Position numbers and translations under genes: made by a program. Shown here piece after piece: positions 1-5,775 of a stretch of DNA of 13,061 nucleotides (positions within the stretch are counted from its first letter, which is position 1; each line of letters starts with the position of its first letter). The stretch is from the NCBI GenBank assembly GCA_947097615.1, contig CAMURX010000027.1, positions 1 to 13,061 on the forward strand, written 5' to 3'. Origin of the DNA: an uncultured Neisseria sp. (GTDB taxonomy: Bacteria > Pseudomonadota > Gammaproteobacteria > Burkholderiales > Neisseriaceae). Below the pieces are notes generated by a model. That model was not told where the DNA came from. It saw only the letters and a list, made by a program, of their open reading frames with translations, and did no database searches.

Positions 1-582
1 GATTTTGTCGAGCAGTTCGCGCAATGCTTGGGCGCGGTGGCTTTCGGCGTTTTTGGTTTCGGGCGCGAGTTCGGCGGCGGTGAGGCCGTGTTCGGGCAGG
101 TAGAAATGCGGGTCGTAGCCGAAGCCGTTTTGGCCTTTGGCGTCAATCTGCCATTGGCCGCGCCAGATGCCTTCGGCGATGACGGGCTGCGGGTCGTCGG
201 GGTGGCGCACGAAAACGAGTACGCAGACGTAGTAGCAGCTTTTGTCGGCTTTGTCTGCCAGTTCGGCGGAGAGTTTGGCGTTGTTGGCGGCATCGGATTT
301 GGGGTTTTCGCCGGCGTATCGGGCAGACTGTACACCGGGTGCGCCGCCGAGTGCGTTCACACAGATGCCGCTGTCGTCGGCCAATGCGGGCAGGCCGCTG
401 TGGCGCGAGGCGTGGCGGGCTTTGGCGAGGGCGTTTTCGACGAATGTGTGGTAGGGCTCGGGGCATTCGGGTGTGTCAAACTGCGATTGCGGCAGGATCT
501 GGATGTTGTGCGCGGCAAAGAGGCGGGAAAATTCTTTGAGTTTGCCTGCGTTGCCGCTGGCGAGGACGATTTTTTCAAGCAT
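1..582 (-). CDS. rdgB: RdgB/HAM1-type XTP/dITP diphosphatase, 3' end cut by window edge
   Basis: Nucleoside-triphosphate pyrophosphatase that hydrolyses non-canonical purine nucleotides (dITP, XTP, ITP) to monophosphates, keeping inosine and xanthosine out of DNA and RNA; cytosolic. The reading frame is open for 194 residues to the left edge and no stop is reached; the family is usually about 195-200 residues, so only the last few codons are missing. Visible motifs are SGNAGKLKE near residues 9-17 (nucleotide-binding entry), ALADDSGI around 67-73 with the catalytic Asp pair D69/D70, GAPGVQSARYAG at 80-91, GFGYDPHF at 153-160, and the SHRAQAL helix near 181. The start ATG lies inside the tail of the upstream 86-aa gene (8-base overlap, ATGCTTGA), and no good Shine-Dalgarno is seen, so translational coupling is likely. 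Confidence 0.95.
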   Translation of the reverse strand, partial: MLEKIVLASGNAGKLKEFSRLFAAHNIQILPQSQFDTPECPEPYHTFVENALAKARHASRHSGLPALADDSGICVNALGGAPGVQSARYAGENPKSDAANNAKLSAELADKADKSCYYVCVLVFVRHPDDPQPVIAEGIWRGQWQIDAKGQNGFGYDPHFYLPEHGLTAAELAPETKNAESHRAQALRELLDKI

Positions 583-835
583 GGCGGTCTCGGTTTTCTT
601 GGGTTTGAACGGTGTTTTCAGACGGCCTCTGCGCCGCTTGGGCGCGGGCGTGTTCGCGGATGAAGAGGGCGAGGGAAGTGATTTGGCCGAAGGCGGCGGC
701 AAAGGCGAAGAGGAAGCAGGCGACGGCAAACTGGCGGCTGTGTTGCGACAGCAGCCAGCCGCCCGCGCCGATAAGGGCGATAAAGAAGAGGGTGAAGGAA
801 AGGGTGAGCAGCAGGAAGGCGCGGCGTTTGGTCAT
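575..835 (-). CDS. small two-helix membrane protein, unknown function
   Basis: I do not recognise this 86-residue protein. It has a basic N-terminus (MTKRRAF), two hydrophobic stretches at about 7-29 and 35-59, and a polar, charged C-terminal tail, so it should span the inner membrane twice with a short cytoplasmic tail. The tail includes RPSEN, encoded by an in-frame uptake sequence at 617-628, so part of it has been shaped by uptake-sequence insertion. I chose the internal ATG at 835 because a TATAAT on the same strand (863-868) lies about 28 bases upstream and the longer upstream reading runs through DUS hairpins. Its last 8 bases overlap rdgB, implying one transcript. No Shine-Dalgarno is evident. 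Confidence 0.6.
   Translation of the reverse strand: MTKRRAFLLLTLSFTLFFIALIGAGGWLLSQHSRQFAVACFLFAFAAAFGQITSLALFIREHARAQAAQRPSENTVQTQENRDRHA
617..628 (-). repeat. AG-DUS uptake sequence inside the 86-aa gene
   Basis: Perfect AGGCCGTCTGAA on the minus strand. It lies in the coding frame near the 3' end of the 86-aa gene and contributes the residues RPSE. Confidence 0.9.
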
Positions 836-862
836 GGCGTGGTCGGATCGGCAAAAGGCGGC

Positions 863-868
863 ATTATA
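863..868 (-). promoter_or_regulatory. candidate -10 element for the 86-aa gene and rdgB
   Basis: TATAAT on the minus strand, 28 bases before the ATG at 835. No convincing -35 hexamer sits 16-18 bases upstream, so the assignment rests on the -10 and its position. Confidence 0.45.
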
Positions 869-890
869 GCCGATGCGGCGCGGCGGGTTT

Positions 891-933
891 GAGGCCGTCT
901 GAAAAGCATGTTTTATGCTTTCAGACGGCCTCA
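891..933. terminator. DUS-pair hairpin (distal of two)
   Basis: AGGCCGTCTGAA at 892-903 and its inverse at 920-931 form a long stem extended by GA/TC outside and by AAAGCAT/ATGCTTT inside. There is no clear T tract on the minus-strand side. It is the second hairpin downstream of the phosphatase gene and may act as back-up terminator or uptake site. Confidence 0.65.
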
Positions 934-980
934 CGCCTTTTCACGCTTTCTCCGTATTTCTGTTTGCGCGGCAACAGGAA

Positions 981-1020
981 AGGCCGTCTGAAAGCCTTGG
1001 TTTCGGTTTTCAGACGGCCT
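981..1020. terminator. DUS-pair hairpin downstream of the phosphatase gene
   Basis: Inverted uptake sequences at 981-992 and 1009-1020 form a stem with a loop of about 14 bases. On the minus strand the stem is followed by TTTCC, a weak U tract. It starts 46 bases after the stop codon of the phosphatase gene, so it is the likely terminator of that two-gene unit. Confidence 0.75.
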
Positions 1021-1065
1021 GAATGTTGCCGCTGCCGTGTTTGCGCGGACGGAAGCGGCGCTTGT

Positions 1066-1533
1066 TTACAAACCTTTGTCCGCCGCGATTTTGTCCAGCA
1101 GGGCGGCGCAGCCTGCTTCGGCGAGGGCGTAGGTTTCGTCGAAATCGCCGGTGTACCAGGGGTCGGGAACGTGGCTGTAACCCGATTCGGGGATAAGGTC
1201 GGTGAGTTTGAACAGTTTGTCGGGATGGCGACCGAAGAGGCGTTCGAGTTCGGCGAGGTTGGCGTCGTCCATGGCGACGATGTAGTCGTAATGCTGTTTG
1301 TCGGCGGCTTCGATTTTGCGGCTGGTAAAGCCGCCTGTGTCGATGCCGTGCCGCTGCAAAACGGTTTTTGTGCCGCGGTGCATGTCTTCGCCGTCGTGAA
1401 AACCCGACGTGCCCGCGCTGGCTGCGCGGATTTTGTCGGACAGGCCGCGTTCGGCGGCAAGGCGGCGCAAAACATATTCGGCCATCGGCGAGCGGCAGAT
1501 GTTGCCCAGGCAGACAAAGAGGACGCGGGTCAT
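1066..1533 (-). CDS. low-molecular-weight protein-tyrosine phosphatase
   Basis: Cytosolic phosphatase of the LMW-PTP/arsenate reductase fold, 155 residues, the usual length. The P-loop is CLGNICRS at 8-15, with nucleophile C8 and phosphate-binding R14 (C-X5-R-S) right at the N-terminus, as normal for the family. The general-acid loop is VPDPWYTGD at 122-130 with D124. The DPWY form is typical of bacterial members of the eukaryotic-like class rather than of ArsC. The ATG overlaps the stop of the upstream 367-aa gene (ATGA), so the two are almost certainly co-translated. No tyrosine kinase or polysaccharide export gene is nearby, so the physiological substrate cannot be read from context. An in-frame extension upstream of this ATG runs through the neighbour's coding sequence and is not credible. 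Confidence 0.93.
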   Translation of the reverse strand: MTRVLFVCLGNICRSPMAEYVLRRLAAERGLSDKIRAASAGTSGFHDGEDMHRGTKTVLQRHGIDTGGFTSRKIEAADKQHYDYIVAMDDANLAELERLFGRHPDKLFKLTDLIPESGYSHVPDPWYTGDFDETYALAEAGCAALLDKIAADKGL

Positions 1534-2633
1534 GACGCGCTGCCGTCGCTGTAAAGCGGGTTGTGGCCGGAGAGGCGCAGGGCTTGGGGATAGGTGGGCA
1601 GCTCTTCGTTTTCTCCTATGGGCTCGTGCAGCAGGCGGATGTTTTCCACTTGGCATTCGGCGAGCAGGTCGAGGAAGTTTTGCTGGACGATTTCGATTTT
1701 GTCCATCGGCGAGAGCGGCCAGGAGAAGGTTTGCGGCTGGATTTCAAACTGGCTTTCGGTGGCGTTGAAGCCGAAGACGAGGCGGCCGCCTTCCTGCGCG
1801 GCCATGACGACGCCGACGCGCGGGCTCTGCATGCGGATGGAGCGGATGGAGTTGGCGGCGAACACGTCCAAGGCCATGCGCAGGCGCATATGGCTGGCGT
1901 CGGTAAGGGCGGCGGTGGGGCTGTCGGGCGAGAGGGGGTTGGCGAAAAGGGTGACGCCGGGGGTTTTCAGGGCTTCGAGCCACACCTGCATCAGCGGCAG
2001 GGCGGCTTCTTGCAGGTTTTTGCCCAGCGATTCGGCCAGCTCGCGGTCGCCGTAGCCGAGGGCGAAGGCGACGCTGACGGACTGGCCTTCGGCCAGCGGC
2101 AGTTTTTCGGTTTGCGGCAGGGCGGCGGCAAATTCGGCGGCGGCTTCGGCGTTTTGCTTGGCTTTGAACCATTGTCCGGCATTGATTTCGGCCATCTGCC
2201 CGGCGGTGAGCAGGCGCGGCAGCCAGGTGGCGCGGGCGAAGGGGCGGGTGTGCGGGTAGTTGCCCAGGCAGGCGGAGAGTTCGAGCGCGGGGGCGGCGGC
2301 GGGTAGGGCAGCTTCTTTTTTGCAGCCGGCAACGAGCACGACGGGCAGGGCAAACCATTGCACTTCGTCGTCGGTTTTGGCCTGCAAGACGTCGTTGAGC
2401 GCGGCCATGATTTGGCGGTAGGCGGTTTCGCTGGGGGTCATGCTCATGGCGACGGACAGGTTGAGATAGAAGTTTTGCGAGAGCATGCCGTAAATCTGTG
2501 CGCGCAGGGCTTCGGCGGCCAGTTTCGCCTGTGCGCCGCTGCCTGCGGCCTGCACGGCGTGCATCAGCAGCTCGCGTTTGACGGCTTCGGCGGGATAGGG
2601 GCGGGTGTCGGGTAGGTAGCGGCGGTCGGTCAT
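1530..2633 (-). CDS. conserved-looking 367-aa protein, unknown function
   Basis: I do not recognise a family. The protein is 367 residues, mostly alanine-rich helical sequence, with no signal peptide and no clear long membrane span (ALPVVLVAG near 96-104 is short and precedes CKKE). The N-terminal third looks like a helical bundle; the C-terminal third (VGVVMAAQEGGRLVFGFNATESQFEI) looks beta-rich. Start at 2633 is favoured because AAAGGA lies 5-6 bases upstream; an in-frame ATG nine codons earlier lacks this. A TATAAT sits about 40 bases upstream. Its stop overlaps the phosphatase start, so the two genes form a unit. Soluble cytoplasmic location is an inference. Nothing in the context fixes a function. 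Confidence 0.8.
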   Translation of the reverse strand: MTDRRYLPDTRPYPAEAVKRELLMHAVQAAGSGAQAKLAAEALRAQIYGMLSQNFYLNLSVAMSMTPSETAYRQIMAALNDVLQAKTDDEVQWFALPVVLVAGCKKEAALPAAAPALELSACLGNYPHTRPFARATWLPRLLTAGQMAEINAGQWFKAKQNAEAAAEFAAALPQTEKLPLAEGQSVSVAFALGYGDRELAESLGKNLQEAALPLMQVWLEALKTPGVTLFANPLSPDSPTAALTDASHMRLRMALDVFAANSIRSIRMQSPRVGVVMAAQEGGRLVFGFNATESQFEIQPQTFSWPLSPMDKIEIVQQNFLDLLAECQVENIRLLHEPIGENEELPTYPQALRLSGHNPLYSDGSAS

Positions 2634-2670
2634 GGTTTTGTCCTTTGGTGTGCTGTGCAAAATGCGGCGG

Positions 2671-2676
2671 ATTATA
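2671..2676 (-). promoter_or_regulatory. candidate -10 of the 367-aa gene / phosphatase operon
   Basis: TATATAATCCG on the minus strand, 38 bases before the ATG at 2633. No good -35 is visible. It lies just after the rpsO terminator, where a new promoter is needed. Confidence 0.5.
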
Positions 2677-2704
2677 TAGCGGAATGGAGGCGCGTGCAGG
2701 GCGG

Positions 2705-2740
2705 CAAAAAGGCCGTCTGAAAGGTTTTCAGACGGCCTCT
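2705..2740 (-). terminator. rpsO terminator made from a DUS pair
   Basis: Inverted uptake sequences (2710-2721 and 2727-2738) give a perfect stem with a tight loop. Read on the minus strand the stem ends in GGCCTTTTTGCC, a proper T tract. It follows the S15 stop by 17 bases. Confidence 0.9.
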
Positions 2741-2756
2741 GTTTGCAAAACGCGGA

Positions 2757-3023
2757 TTATTTGCGCAGACCCAGACGGGTAATCAGCTCGCGGTAGGTAT
2801 CGGGTTTGGTGCGGCGCAGGTAGGCCAGGAGGCGGCGGCGTGCGCTGACCATTTTCAACAGGCCGCGGCGGCTGTGGTGGTCTTTCGGGTTGGCTTTGAA
2901 GTGCGGGGTGAGGTCGTTGATGCGGAAGGTCAGCAGGGCAACCTGTACTTCGGACGAACCGGTATCGCCTTCTTTGCGTTGGAAATCTTTGACGATTTGC
3001 GCTTTTTGTTCTACGGATAACAT
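2757..3023 (-). CDS. rpsO: 30S ribosomal protein S15
   Basis: Primary-binding protein of the 30S central domain that contacts 16S rRNA helices 20-22 and takes part in the B4 bridge to the 50S subunit. The 88-residue product has the diagnostic core [12 protein letters not shown] at 21-32, [24 protein letters not shown] at 41-66 and the end ITRLGLRK. H50, S51 and R52 are the family's rRNA-contact segment. The ATG at 3023 is preceded by GGAG at nine bases; the longer in-frame reading has no support. The gene has its own promoter candidate (TATAAT at 3123-3128) and a DUS terminator on each side, so it is a single-gene unit after truB. I did not resolve the translational autoregulation pseudoknot known for E. 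coli rpsO. Confidence 0.98.
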   Translation of the reverse strand: MLSVEQKAQIVKDFQRKEGDTGSSEVQVALLTFRINDLTPHFKANPKDHHSRRGLLKMVSARRRLLAYLRRTKPDTYRELITRLGLRK

Positions 3024-3122
3024 ATGGAATACTCCAAAAAATAAAGCCTTGCGGCAGACAAGTCCGGACAGCCTCAACCGTGCGGACTCCGAAAAAACCG
3101 CCCGGCGTCGGGCGGAGCGCGG

Positions 3123-3128
3123 ATTATA
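3123..3128 (-). promoter_or_regulatory. rpsO -10 element
   Basis: Perfect TATAAT followed by CCGCG on the minus strand, about 100 bases before the rpsO ATG. The -35 is not clear. A leader of about 90 bases remains for control of translation. Confidence 0.55.
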
Positions 3129-3170
3129 CTGTAAGCGGCAGCCGCCTGCACGTTTTTTTGGCCATTTGTC

Positions 3171-3206
3171 GGAGGCCGTCTGAAAGACGGGTTTCAGACG
3201 GCCTCC
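3171..3206. terminator. DUS-pair hairpin between truB and rpsO
   Basis: GGAGGCCGTCTGAAA and its inverse (uptake cores 3173-3184 and 3193-3204) form a 15-bp stem with a 6-base loop just after truB. The minus-strand tail is not T-rich, so termination may be partial and rpsO may also receive read-through. Confidence 0.75.
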
Positions 3207-3216
3207 CGCATTCGGC

Positions 3217-4134
3217 TTACTCTGTCTGCGCCGTATTCATTAGCCGCAGGGCTTTCAGACGGCCTATGTCTTTTTGATAAGTAATCAGGCCGATAAAGCG
3301 GCCCCCCTTGTCGTAAACGCGGTAGGGTGTGTCGTCGGTCAGGTCGTCTGAAAACTGCGGGCGCTGGCCGCAGCGCAGCATTTTCACGGCGGTGTCGTTC
3401 AATACCAAACGGGGCAGGTGTTGCACCAATACGTCGCAGGGCATGAGCAGCGCGTTGCGTCCGGATTCATCGAGCGCGGCCAAACCGTCAAGCGTGTGGC
3501 TTTGGGCGATGGTGAAACCGGCGGTTTCGGTGCGGCGCAGGGCGGTGAGGTGGGCAAAAGTATTGAGTTGTTTGGCAATGTCTTCGGCGAGGGTGCGGAT
3601 GTACGTGCCCTTGCTGCAACGCACGTCTATCACGGCTTCGGGCGCGGCAAACCGGGTTATATCAATCGCGTAAACCGTGATGTCGCGGGCTTTGCGTTCG
3701 ATCACGATGCCTTTGCGCGCGTATTCGTAAAGCGGTTTGCCCTCGTATTTGAGTGCGGAAAACATCGGCGGCACTTGGCGGATATTACCTGTGAGCGCGG
3801 CGCAGGCCGTCTGAAATTCGGCTTGGCTGATGTCGGCGCGGCCGGTGGCGACGATTTCGCCTTCGGCATCGCCCGTACTGCTGGCTTGGCCGAGTTTGAG
3901 CGTGGCGGTGTAGGCTTTGTCGGCATCGAGCAGGTATTGGGCAAACTTGGGCGCTTCGCCGAAGCACACGGGCAACAGGCCGGTGGCCAGCGGGTCGAGC
4001 ACGCCGGTGTGGCCGGCTTTTTCGGCGCGGTAGAGGCGGCGGGCTTTTTGCAGCGCGGTGTTGCTGGAAAGTCCTGCGGGTTTGTCGAGCAGGAGTACGC
4101 CGTTGACGGGGCGTTTGGCAGGTTTGGTGTTCAT
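3217..4134 (-). CDS. truB: tRNA pseudouridine-55 synthase
   Basis: Isomerises U55 in the T-loop of tRNAs to pseudouridine. The 305-residue length is normal. The N-terminal motif [15 protein letters not shown] at 11-25 leads into the catalytic loop [18 protein letters not shown], with catalytic Asp D47. [22 protein letters not shown] and [12 protein letters not shown] are the further family blocks, and the C-terminal part has a PUA-like end ([13 protein letters not shown]). The ATG at 4134 directly precedes this core; the upstream in-frame extension is unsupported, and no Shine-Dalgarno is obvious. Two perfect uptake sequences (3254-3265, 3804-3815) and one variant (3341-3352) lie in the coding region. 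In many proteobacteria truB directly follows rbfA; here two unknown genes intervene. Confidence 0.97.
   Translation of the reverse strand: MNTKPAKRPVNGVLLLDKPAGLSSNTALQKARRLYRAEKAGHTGVLDPLATGLLPVCFGEAPKFAQYLLDADKAYTATLKLGQASSTGDAEGEIVATGRADISQAEFQTACAALTGNIRQVPPMFSALKYEGKPLYEYARKGIVIERKARDITVYAIDITRFAAPEAVIDVRCSKGTYIRTLAEDIAKQLNTFAHLTALRRTETAGFTIAQSHTLDGLAALDESGRNALLMPCDVLVQHLPRLVLNDTAVKMLRCGQRPQFSDDLTDDTPYRVYDKGGRFIGLITYQKDIGRLKALRLMNTAQTE
3254..3265 (-). repeat. AG-DUS in the truB 3' end
   Basis: Perfect uptake 12-mer on the coding strand, read in frame as part of IGRLKAL. Confidence 0.9.
3341..3352 (+). repeat. DUS variant AGGTCGTCTGAA inside truB
   Basis: Differs from the dialect used everywhere else in the window by one base and equals the published AG-mucDUS of the N. 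mucosa/N. sicca group. In frame it encodes part of QFSDDLTD. Confidence 0.7.
3804..3815 (+). repeat. AG-DUS in mid truB
   Basis: Perfect uptake 12-mer, antisense to truB, read in the gene as FQTA. Confidence 0.9.
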
Positions 4135-4184
4135 GGTGTTGGTTTGGCGATTAAGAGGGAGGCGGCTGCAAACAGGATAAGTGG

Positions 4185-4643
4185 TTATGCGGGAAAATCG
4201 GCCAAAATCATGATAAGGACAAACAAAATCAGCGGCCATTCGGGCGCGGTTTTTTTAATCAGAAAGCGGGCGGTATCCGCTTCCGTGTGTTCAAAGCTGT
4301 ACACACCTTTTTTCAGACGGCCGTAGCGCAGCATAATGTGTCTGCGCTTGCTGCGGGCGAAGTCGGCGTGGAACAGGTTGGGTAGGAGGCTTTGCTTTTT
4401 GCCTTCGCGGTCGGTAATGGCAAAGGGCAGATTTTTGTCGGGCGCAGACGGGGCGCAAAGCCAAATGGAGTATGTGCCGCCGCGTTCGATGTCGAAAGGA
4501 AAGCCGCCGCAGCCTGCGGGGATGTCGGCGATAACGGGCGCGCGGCGCAGTTTGACGGCGTAATAGACGCAATAGGCAAGGAAGCAGATGTAGAGGATAA
4601 AGATGTGGGAAGACATGGCGTTTTTTGTTTTCGGAAACATCAT
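4185..4643 (-). CDS. unknown membrane protein with two terminal helices
   Basis: I do not recognise this product of up to 152 residues. A hydrophobic helix at about 12-30 is followed by KLRR, then a central domain of about 100 residues with short beta-like blocks (GGTYSIWLCAP, KKGVYSFEH), then a second helix WPLILFVLIMILADF at the extreme C-terminus after LIKK. By the positive-inside rule both flanks face the cytoplasm, which would place the central domain inside; this is an inference. The start is uncertain: ATGATG at 4643/4640 lies right behind AGGA, whereas the ATG at 4616 (MSSHIF) lacks a ribosome site. It stops 50 bases before truB and follows a DUS terminator. An 11/12 uptake match at 4312-4323 encodes GRLKK. 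Confidence 0.7.
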   Translation of the reverse strand: MMFPKTKNAMSSHIFILYICFLAYCVYYAVKLRRAPVIADIPAGCGGFPFDIERGGTYSIWLCAPSAPDKNLPFAITDREGKKQSLLPNLFHADFARSKRRHIMLRYGRLKKGVYSFEHTEADTARFLIKKTAPEWPLILFVLIMILADFPA

Positions 4644-4728
4644 TCCTGTGTTTATGTCGCGAAGGGGGTGGCGGGAGCGGCCGTGCGTGTTTTTCCGGAA
4701 TGGATTTTGAAGCCTGTCCGTTGCAGAA

Positions 4729-4761
4729 GGAGGCCGTCTGAAAGGTTTTCAGACGGCCTCA
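4729..4761 (-). terminator. DUS-pair hairpin after the 176-aa gene
   Basis: Inverted uptake sequences at 4731-4742 and 4748-4759 form a tight hairpin 13 bases after the stop of the rbfA-linked gene. The minus-strand tail CCTTCTGC is weak in T. It probably separates the rbfA unit from the truB unit. Confidence 0.75.
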
Positions 4762-4773
4762 CGGTCTGTGTTT

Positions 4774-5304
4774 TCAGGGCAGGCAGCGTTTGGGCGTTTT
4801 GCTGTAACAGTCGGCCGAGCCTATGCCTATGCTCCAATAATTGCGGCCTTTGGGCAGTTCGAGGGCGAGCAGTTCGGCTTCGTGCGGGTATTCGGCCATC
4901 ATGCGCAGGATTTCTTCTTCGTAGGTGTCGCGCCAGATGGCGGTGTTGATGGCGCAGAAACGGTAGGAATAAGGTTCGTCGCCGGTGATTTTGCCGCCGC
5001 CGTTGTGCTGTTCCAGCAGGGCGTAAAGTTCGTCTGCGTGCAGGGAGAAGGGGTCTTGCCCGTAGATTTCGACGCTGTTGCCGCTTTGCAGGAAAGGGCC
5101 TTCGGGGATGTCGAAAAAGTCGACAATGCCGCTGCGGTCGAAGTAGACATGGCAGTCGAGCAGGTCGTAATAGAGGACGTGGTCGTTCTGCTGGCAGGGT
5201 TCGCCCAGCAGGGAGACGGCCTCGTCTTTATGGCAGCCGAAGTTAAGGCGGCCGCGTCCGACGACTTCCAGCCCTTCGAGCGGGCGCAGGATCAGGTGTG
5301 CCAT
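4774..5304 (-). CDS. unknown 176-aa protein coupled to rbfA
   Basis: I cannot name a family. The 176-residue product is acidic and soluble-looking, with no signal peptide or membrane span. Near the N-terminus, GRLNFGCHKDEAVSLLGEP (18-36) has the pattern of short domains in which a 'FG.s.eev..lLGeP' turn follows a beta strand, seen in many uncharacterised and some immunity-like proteins; this is only a resemblance. Beta-rich blocks follow (HVLYYDLLDCHVYFDRSGIVDFFDI), then a helical DELYALLEQ and TYEEEILRMMAEYPHEAELLALEL, then RNYWSIGIGSADCYSKTPKRCLP with two Cys. The ATG lies one base after the rbfA stop (TGACATG), so translation should be coupled to rbfA. A longer in-frame start at 5334 would overlap rbfA by 29 bases and is less likely. 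Confidence 0.8.
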   Translation of the reverse strand: MAHLILRPLEGLEVVGRGRLNFGCHKDEAVSLLGEPCQQNDHVLYYDLLDCHVYFDRSGIVDFFDIPEGPFLQSGNSVEIYGQDPFSLHADELYALLEQHNGGGKITGDEPYSYRFCAINTAIWRDTYEEEILRMMAEYPHEAELLALELPKGRNYWSIGIGSADCYSKTPKRCLP

Positions 5305-5305
5305 G

Positions 5306-5677
5306 TCAGTCTTCCACGGGTTTTTCGGCGGCAACCTGTTCGATCAGGTGGGAAATGCTTCTGCCGCGTTCGATGGAATAGTCGTATTTGAAGTGCAGCT
5401 CGGGGATTTTGAACAGCTTGATGCGTTTGGCCAGCTCGCTGCGCAGGTGGCCTTTGGCGTGTTCGAGAGCTTCTTCGGTGATGTCGCGGGTGCTGTCGTC
5501 GAGGACGGTGTAGTAGACGGTGGCGTGGCTGTAATCGCGGGTGACGTCTACTTCATTGATGGTGATGAAACCGGCGCGCGGGTCTTTCAGGCCGGTGCGC
5601 ACGAGTTCGGCCAGCTCGCGCATGATTTGTTCTTTGACGCGGTCTTGGCGGGCATAGCCTCTGCGGGTTTTGTTCAT
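5306..5677 (-). CDS. rbfA: 30S ribosome-binding factor A
   Basis: KH-fold factor that binds the free 30S subunit and assists late 16S rRNA 5' end maturation; also linked to cold adaptation in E. coli. The 123-residue product shows the basic N-terminal helix (MNKTRRGYARQDRVKEQIMRELAELV), LKDPRAGFITINEVDVTRDYSHATVYYTV at 30-58, and the C-terminal IPELHFKYDYSIERGRSISHLI. AAGGA sits five bases before the ATG. It heads a minus-strand unit with the 176-aa gene. In many bacteria rbfA lies between infB and truB; here infB is not upstream (a divergent acyltransferase is) and truB is two genes downstream. Confidence 0.97.
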   Translation of the reverse strand: MNKTRRGYARQDRVKEQIMRELAELVRTGLKDPRAGFITINEVDVTRDYSHATVYYTVLDDSTRDITEEALEHAKGHLRSELAKRIKLFKIPELHFKYDYSIERGRSISHLIEQVAAEKPVED

Positions 5678-5716
5678 TCGTTTTCCTTAATCGTTCGGCG
5701 TTTTCAGGCGGGGCGC

Positions 5717-5722
5717 ATTATA
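5717..5722 (-). promoter_or_regulatory. candidate -10 for rbfA
   Basis: TATAAT on the minus strand, 40 bases before the rbfA ATG, back to back with the acyltransferase -10 on the other strand. The -35 is weak. Confidence 0.5.
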
Positions 5723-5734
5723 GCCCAATTGCCG

Positions 5735-5740
5735 TATAAT
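5735..5740 (+). promoter_or_regulatory. candidate -10 for the acyltransferase gene
   Basis: TATAAT on the plus strand, 36 bases before the ATG at 5776. The -35 is weak. The predicted leader of roughly 30 bases contains a whole uptake sequence. Confidence 0.5.
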
Positions 5741-5758
5741 GCCCGCCTTCCGTTTGCC

Positions 5759-5770
5759 AGGCCGTCTGAA
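5759..5770 (+). repeat. AG-DUS at the ribosome-binding position of the acyltransferase gene
   Basis: Perfect uptake 12-mer ending five bases before the ATG. It fills the place where a Shine-Dalgarno would be, and no AGGAG-like stretch is otherwise present. Confidence 0.9.
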
Positions 5771-5775
5771 AACCC

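Noticed and set aside
28..663. 211-codon plus-strand open frame opposite rdgB
   Set aside because: Gly/Phe/Val-rich shadow of the minus-strand rdgB and 86-aa genes, produced by G+C-rich codon use; rdgB motifs are unambiguous.
1563..2306. 247-codon plus-strand open frame opposite the 367-aa gene
   Set aside because: Gly-rich shadow (GGGGAVGREGVG, GEGAGVRVV) with no ribosome site or domain; the minus-strand frame has SD, promoter and operon overlap.
3418..4326. 302-codon plus-strand open frame opposite truB
   Set aside because: Antisense to a clear TruB; composition is that of a shadow frame.
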